This document shows, piece by piece, positions 6,709 through 10,699 of a DNA stretch of 10,699 nucleotides (its first letter is position 1; each line of letters opens with the position of its first letter). The stretch spans positions 1 through 10,699 of the forward strand of contig JANYEU010000058.1 of assembly GCA_025362915.1 (NCBI GenBank), in the 5' to 3' direction. A program made the translations under genes and the position numbers. The notes under the pieces are model-generated. The model was not told the DNA's origin. It saw only the letters and a list, made by a program, of their open reading frames with translations, and made no database searches. Source of the DNA: Chitinophagaceae bacterium. GTDB lineage: Bacteria; Bacteroidota; Bacteroidia; Chitinophagales; Chitinophagaceae.

Positions 6709-6815
6709 TTAACCATGAAGAATAAAATCTTTTCACAAGGGGACAGAAAGAACCTTTGTATGGAGCTGCAAGAAATTGTGTTTCCTGTTACTTCCCTTGT
6801 GTTCCTTGTGGTTAA
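6709..6815. repeat. Imperfect long palindrome between convergent genes
   Basis: The 115-bp gap between the convergent lipoprotein and kinase genes is bounded by TTAACCA (6709-6715) and TGGTTAA (6809-6815), which pair perfectly. Inside, CACAAGGG (6734-6741) pairs with CCCTTGTG (6794-6801). Pairing between the outer arms continues with many G-T-type changes, suggesting a decayed hairpin. The right part has repeating TTCC(C)TTGTG units. It may act as a shared transcription end for both genes; no clean T tail is seen in either direction. Confidence 0.4.
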
Positions 6816-6821
6816 ACTTTA

Positions 6822-8228
6822 TTATAGTAGAGGGATAGTCACTTTAATGATGCATCCATTGCCCACAGAAGAGTTTACGTTGAATTTGCCTGCCAACAAT
6901 TCCACCCGTCTTTTAATGTTGGCAAACCCTATCCCTTCGTTTATAGTTGATTTATCAAAGCCAACCCCGTTATCCGAAAAACTCATAATCAGAAAATTAT
7001 CAGCTATCGAAATATCCAGTTCTATTGTTGTAGCATTGGCATATTTAAGCACATTCTTTAATTGCTCCTGTAATATCCTATATAAGTTTAGTTGGATATC
7101 AGTCTTTATGGGATAGATTCTTGCCGGCTCATCAAAGTTCAAGGTAATTGCATATTTTCCATCCACATTAAATGAGGTAAGTAATCTTTTAATGGCTTCA
7201 TAAAGTGTTGTATCGTCTAAAAAGTTTGGCGCAATACGGTGAGACAAGTCGCGTATTTCTTTTATCGCAAGGTTTATACTCTCTTTTGTTTCCTCATACC
7301 ATTTCAAACCCGCGGGATCTAAATGCTTTTTTAGCATTCCCATATTTATCAGGCTCGACACCAATATCTGCCCAACATTATCATGCAACTCCCCTCCTAC
7401 TTCATATCTTTCATTTTCTTGTGTTTCAATAATGGCTCTCAAAACCTTTTGTTCATTCAGGTTCTTTTCTGTAATATCTATTGCAATTACAGACAGATAC
7501 TGGCGACCATCCACTACCATAGGCGTGCTAAAAACTTCTACATCTATTATCTCCCCCGATTTCTTTTTATGCCTAAATGTTCCATTATTGGCATTTATTG
7601 CATTTGTCCTTACCTTTTTAAGCATCTCTAGAAACTTAATCACATCTTCTTTAGGTCGAATTTCTATAATAGAAAGATTCAAAAACTCTTCTTTGGTGTA
7701 TCCATATGAATTGATGGCTGCTTGGTTTACTTGAACAATCTTTAAGGTTTCTATATCGTACACCCACATCACTTGGGTACTTAATTGAAACAGGTCGGCA
7801 TATTGTTTCTTGGAATCTGTTAATTCTTCAATGATATTTCTACGTTCAATAGAATAAATAATGCTTTTATAGAGCATGGTTGAAGTGAGGTCATCCTTGA
7901 TAAGATAATCTGAAACACCTTGAGAAATAAACTTCAAACTCTGGGTTATGTCAGAATAGCCAGTCAGAATGACAATTGGACAATGAGAAACCAACTTGAG
8001 CATGGCAGTAATTAGTTCCTGTCCGCTTACATCAGGGAGTGAAAGATCCAATAAAATAACATCAAAATGACTGACTGTATATAAAACTGCCGATGCAGAA
8101 ATGAAATCCCTAACGTGTGTTATCGAAGGGGTCAGAAACGTTTCATGCAGATACTCTTCTATCAAAATAAAATCTCCCGGATTATCCTCAACTACCAAGA
8201 TGTCATACTGTTTATTGTCTTTTATCAT
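6822..8228 (-). CDS. Hybrid histidine kinase: REC-PAS-HisKA_3-HATPase
   Basis: A 468-residue cytoplasmic signalling protein with no membrane segment. Residues 7-125 form a receiver domain with acidic pocket Glu14-Asp15, phospho-acceptor Asp61 (VILLDLSLPD), Thr89 and Lys111. A PAS domain follows at about 140-255, ending in DITEK. The NarL-type dimerisation domain has the phospho-accepting His282 in ELHDNVGQ, whose HDxxxQ form (Gln287) in NarX-like kinases supports both kinase and phosphatase activity. The ATP-binding domain shows the N box with Asn392 (QEQLKNVLKYA), the DNGVGFD box (Asp419) and a GIGFANI box (432-438). With an N-terminal receiver it probably takes phosphate or a signal from another kinase, then passes it to a LuxR-type regulator, but no regulator gene lies beside it here. 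It converges on the lipoprotein gene and diverges from the peptidase gene. The input signal is unknown. Confidence 0.9.
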   Translation of the reverse strand: MIKDNKQYDILVVEDNPGDFILIEEYLHETFLTPSITHVRDFISASAVLYTVSHFDVILLDLSLPDVSGQELITAMLKLVSHCPIVILTGYSDITQSLKFISQGVSDYLIKDDLTSTMLYKSIIYSIERRNIIEELTDSKKQYADLFQLSTQVMWVYDIETLKIVQVNQAAINSYGYTKEEFLNLSIIEIRPKEDVIKFLEMLKKVRTNAINANNGTFRHKKKSGEIIDVEVFSTPMVVDGRQYLSVIAIDITEKNLNEQKVLRAIIETQENERYEVGGELHDNVGQILVSSLINMGMLKKHLDPAGLKWYEETKESINLAIKEIRDLSHRIAPNFLDDTTLYEAIKRLLTSFNVDGKYAITLNFDEPARIYPIKTDIQLNLYRILQEQLKNVLKYANATTIELDISIADNFLIMSFSDNGVGFDKSTINEGIGFANIKRRVELLAGKFNVNSSVGNGCIIKVTIPLL

Positions 8229-8352
8229 CAGGTATTATTTTTATTAAAATCAACAAAAACCGCAAACATTTAAAATTTACAGCAACACAGTCAAGCAGTT
8301 TCCAACAAAGAGATAAGGCGAAGGAGATAATCGCTGTCTAACATATCATAAT

Positions 8353-8360
8353 CAAATATA
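8353..8360 (-). promoter_or_regulatory. Candidate -7 promoter box for the kinase gene
   Basis: Read on the minus strand, 8360-8353 is TATATTTG, a perfect TAnnTTTG box. It lies about 125 nt upstream of the kinase ATG (8226-8228). No TTG stands at the -33 position, so the call rests on one box in an A+T-rich region where chance matches are easy. Confidence 0.3.
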
Positions 8361-8470
8361 CATCTTAGAGGATAAGATAATTTTTTTTGAATGAATCATT
8401 AATTGGTAGATAGTATCATACAAAGCCTCCAACATTATTTCACTGTTTCCTGCTCACTGATAACGGATAA

Positions 8471-8511
8471 GTTCCGCAGGTACATTTTCTACTAATGCGA
8501 ACCTGTTTTTT
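8471..8511 (+). promoter_or_regulatory. Possible leader hairpin with T run before the peptidase gene
   Basis: CAGGT (8477-8481) can pair with ACCTG (8501-8505), followed directly by six T residues (8506-8511), which resembles a weak intrinsic terminator 27 nt before the peptidase start. GTTCCGC (8471-8477) can instead pair with GCGAAC (8497-8502) with one bulged base, and the two pairings exclude each other. The stems are short, so this could be chance. Confidence 0.2.
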
Positions 8512-8538
8512 CCCTATTTTACGCCAAAATTTATCTAC

Positions 8539-10699
8539 ATGAGAAAAATAGTATTAAGTTCTGTTGCTTTTTTAGTGCTTATCCTCGCTGCTTCGGCACA
8601 AGAAAAGTACCACTGGAAGGAAGTGACTTCTGGTAGCTACACCTATAAAACTGTAACCAACGACCCTACCAAGACAAGGTTTTACACATTGGCAAACGGT
8701 CTGACGGTTATACTGGCTGTAAACAAAAAAACGCCCCGGATTCAAACCCTTATTGGCACGAGGGCTGGTAGCAATAGCGACCCTAAAAACCACACGGGAT
8801 TGGCGCATTATCTGGAGCACATGCTTTTTAAGGGTTCCACCAAGTATGGTAGCTTGGATTGGGCGAAGGAAAAGCCACAACTTGATAAAATAGATGCTTT
8901 GTATGAGGCATATAACAAAATACCACAGAGTGATTCTACGGCACGAAAGGCAAAATACCATGAGATTGATAGTGTGAGTGGAGAAGCTGCAAAGTTTGCC
9001 ATAGCCAATGAGTACGATAAAATGATGAGTGCCATAGGCTCGCAAGGAACAAATGCACATACATCGGTAGAAGAAACAGTGTACGAAGAAAATATACCAG
9101 CCAACTCCATCGACCAATATCTGGCCATACAAGCTGAACGTTTCAGGGCACCAGTATTGCGTTTGTTTCATACAGAACTAGAGGCGGTATATGAGGAAAA
9201 AAACAGAGGATTGGATAATGATGGCAGCAAGATATGGGCAACCATGTTGGGCTCCTTGTTCCCAACATCCAACTATGGTTTACAGACAACCATCGGCACC
9301 ATTGAACATTTAAAGAACCCTTCATTGCTTGCCATAAAGGATTTTTATCGTAAATATTATGTGCCTAACAATATGGCATTGGTGATGGTAGGCGATCTTG
9401 ACCCAGAGGAAGTGATTAAAAAAGTGGATGCTGATTTTAAATGGTGGCAGTCTAAACCTGTTGTTGCCTATACGCCAGCTCCTGAAAAACCTATCACCGC
9501 TCCTATCGTAAAGGAAGTAACCGGTCCTACTGCCGAAAGTGTAAATATGGCTTGGCGTATGCCGGGTGGTACTGATTTTAAAGGAAGTGTATTATTAGAA
9601 TTAACTGCCGACATCCTTTTTAATGAGAAGGCTGGGTTGATAGATTTAAACCTTAATCAAGAGCAAAAAGTACTGAAAGCAAGTGCGTACAATTACAGCA
9701 TGAAAGATTATGGTATCCTTAATGTTTCTGGTTCACCGAAGGAAGGTCAGACATTGGACGAAGTAAAATCTTTGTTATTGGCACAGATAGACCTGCTGAA
9801 GAAAGGTGAGTTTGATGAAAGCCTTATCACTTCTACGGCGGCAAATTTTAAGCTGGGTAAGTTGGAAGGATTAAAGGATAACAACACAATTGCTACCGAC
9901 CTGATGAATTCTTTCATCCAAGAAAGGGGCAAGATGTGGGATAAGCGTGCGGCTTTTTTGGATGCGATGAATGCAGTAACCAAACCAGAATTGGTTGCCT
10001 TTATCAATAAATATGTTACCGATGGCAATGTGGTTATCTACAAACGAAAGGGCGAGGATACTTCCATAGTAAAGGTTCCAAAGCCTAGCATTACGCCAGT
10101 AAGTGTGAATAGGGATGCGCAGAGTCCGTTCTTGCAAAAGATAGAAAACATGGAATCAGCTCCGTTGAAACCTCTATATCTGGATTATGCCAAAGACTTG
10201 CAAAAAAGCAAGATTGGTCCTGCTACCCTGTATTACTCCCAGAATAAGGATAATGAAATATTCAGGTTGTACTACCGCCTGAACATGGGAACCTGGAATA
10301 ATAAGATGATGGGTGCTGCTGCACAATACCTTCAGTTTCTGGGTACTGATAAATATTCTGCTGCCGACATAAACAAGGAGTTTTACAAACTGGCCTGTTC
10401 TTTCAATGTTAGTCCGGGCACTGAATATTCTACCATTTCCATAACCGGTTTGCAAGAGAATTTTGAGAAGGCAGTCACCTTGTTTGAGCATGTAATCAAG
10501 AATTGTAAACCAGATGAAGAGGCTTTGGTAAATTTGATTGGCCGTATTCAGAAGGAAAGAAAAAACAACAAAACAAACAAGGCTTCCATCATGCGCGGCT
10601 TGAGTTCTTATGCCTTATATGGCGCCAAAAATCCGTTTAATTATGCGATGACTAATGATGAACTGAACCACATTAAAGCATCAGATCTGGTAGATATAT
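8539..10699 (+). CDS. Secreted M16 (insulinase/pitrilysin-family) zinc metallopeptidase, 3' truncated by window
   Basis: The first 720 codons of an exported peptidase; the window edge cuts it and no stop codon is reached. The start is set by a signal peptide of about 20 residues (hydrophobic core, then ASA-Q). The inverted zinc motif HYLEH gives ligands His90 and His94 with catalytic Glu93. The third ligand is probably Glu220, in ELEAVYEEKNRG, by alignment with the E-x6-E pattern of pitrilysin and insulin-degrading enzyme. The spacing from His94 is much longer than usual because of a charged helical insert of about 50 residues (about 104-156). An M16 C-type domain follows near 260-430 (FYRKYYVPNNMALVMVGDL), then a linker and the start of a second M16 half from about 540. 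Two-half M16 enzymes of this kind run to roughly 900-1000 residues. It should degrade peptides in the periplasm or outside the cell; the natural substrate is not predictable. Confidence 0.92.
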   Translation, partial: MRKIVLSSVAFLVLILAASAQEKYHWKEVTSGSYTYKTVTNDPTKTRFYTLANGLTVILAVNKKTPRIQTLIGTRAGSNSDPKNHTGLAHYLEHMLFKGSTKYGSLDWAKEKPQLDKIDALYEAYNKIPQSDSTARKAKYHEIDSVSGEAAKFAIANEYDKMMSAIGSQGTNAHTSVEETVYEENIPANSIDQYLAIQAERFRAPVLRLFHTELEAVYEEKNRGLDNDGSKIWATMLGSLFPTSNYGLQTTIGTIEHLKNPSLLAIKDFYRKYYVPNNMALVMVGDLDPEEVIKKVDADFKWWQSKPVVAYTPAPEKPITAPIVKEVTGPTAESVNMAWRMPGGTDFKGSVLLELTADILFNEKAGLIDLNLNQEQKVLKASAYNYSMKDYGILNVSGSPKEGQTLDEVKSLLLAQIDLLKKGEFDESLITSTAANFKLGKLEGLKDNNTIATDLMNSFIQERGKMWDKRAAFLDAMNAVTKPELVAFINKYVTDGNVVIYKRKGEDTSIVKVPKPSITPVSVNRDAQSPFLQKIENMESAPLKPLYLDYAKDLQKSKIGPATLYYSQNKDNEIFRLYYRLNMGTWNNKMMGAAAQYLQFLGTDKYSAADINKEFYKLACSFNVSPGTEYSTISITGLQENFEKAVTLFEHVIKNCKPDEEALVNLIGRIQKERKNNKTNKASIMRGLSSYALYGAKNPFNYAMTNDELNHIKASDLVDI

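Larger units (their letters stand above)
8229..8538. other. Divergent intergenic region between kinase and peptidase genes
   Basis: This 310-bp A+T-rich spacer separates two genes read in opposite directions, so it should hold both promoters. A minus-strand -7 box fits the kinase. For the peptidase no perfect TAnnTTTG box is found; the nearest is TACATTTT at 8481-8488 (7 of 8), without a good -33 element. A small hairpin-plus-T structure sits at 8471-8511. I see no reading frame, tRNA or larger repeat in it. Confidence 0.6.

Noticed and set aside
6715..7734. Several plus-strand open frames opposite the kinase gene
   Set aside because: The minus-strand kinase has complete, ordered domains with intact motifs; the opposite-strand frames have no domain support.
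8572..9325. Minus-strand open frames opposite the peptidase gene
   Set aside because: They are antisense to a clear M16 zinc-peptidase reading frame with signal peptide and HxxEH motif.
1..10699. tRNA, rRNA, insertion-sequence transposase or phage genes
   Set aside because: No cloverleaf, rRNA-like stretch, transposase or phage protein was recognised on either strand.

Overview
The window looks like chromosomal DNA of a Bacteroidota bacterium, probably from the Chitinophagia/Sphingobacteriia side; the exact lineage is inference. The basis is an A+T-rich base composition, A-rich stretches instead of Shine-Dalgarno sequences before the start codons, a promoter box of the Bacteroidota form TAnnTTTG before the first complete gene, and protein families in a style common in that phylum: an M16 peptidase with a long insert, a REC-PAS-NarL-type histidine kinase, and lipoprotein efflux adaptors.

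Layout. Positions 1-83 are the tail of something upstream, closed by a strong plus-strand intrinsic terminator (53-83). Positions 84-704 hold no convincing gene but carry a 228-bp element bounded by ~42-bp inverted repeats (279-506), with further palindromes and short direct repeats. Positions 731-6151 are a three-gene tripartite efflux cluster on the plus strand: a TolC-type outer-membrane factor, a short lipoprotein membrane-fusion protein, and a 1024-residue RND pump. A 151-residue LEA14-like lipoprotein (6251-6706) follows on the same strand. Convergent to it on the minus strand is a 468-residue REC-PAS-HisKA_3-HATPase kinase (6822-8228). After a 310-bp divergent spacer, a large secreted M16 zinc peptidase starts at 8539 and runs off the right edge after 720 codons.

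How the genes work together. The pump (inner membrane), adaptor (lipid-anchored in the periplasm) and TolC-like channel should form one proton-driven export machine. The substrate cannot be read from sequence, because the pump mixes features of the drug (HAE) and heavy-metal (HME) branches. No local transcriptional regulator is present. The kinase has no response regulator next to it, and a link to the pump is not shown.

Most unusual content. Both spacers inside the efflux operon are built from 7-bp units. The first (1974-2043) is ten uninterrupted degenerate heptads that each begin with GT. The second (2981-3074) holds heptads in both orientations, able to fold into a 27-bp stem that includes the adaptor's stop codon and ends just before the pump's start codon. 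With the inverted-repeat element upstream of the operon, these are the best candidates for undescribed repeat biology here. I did not find a recognisable new defence or biosynthetic system.
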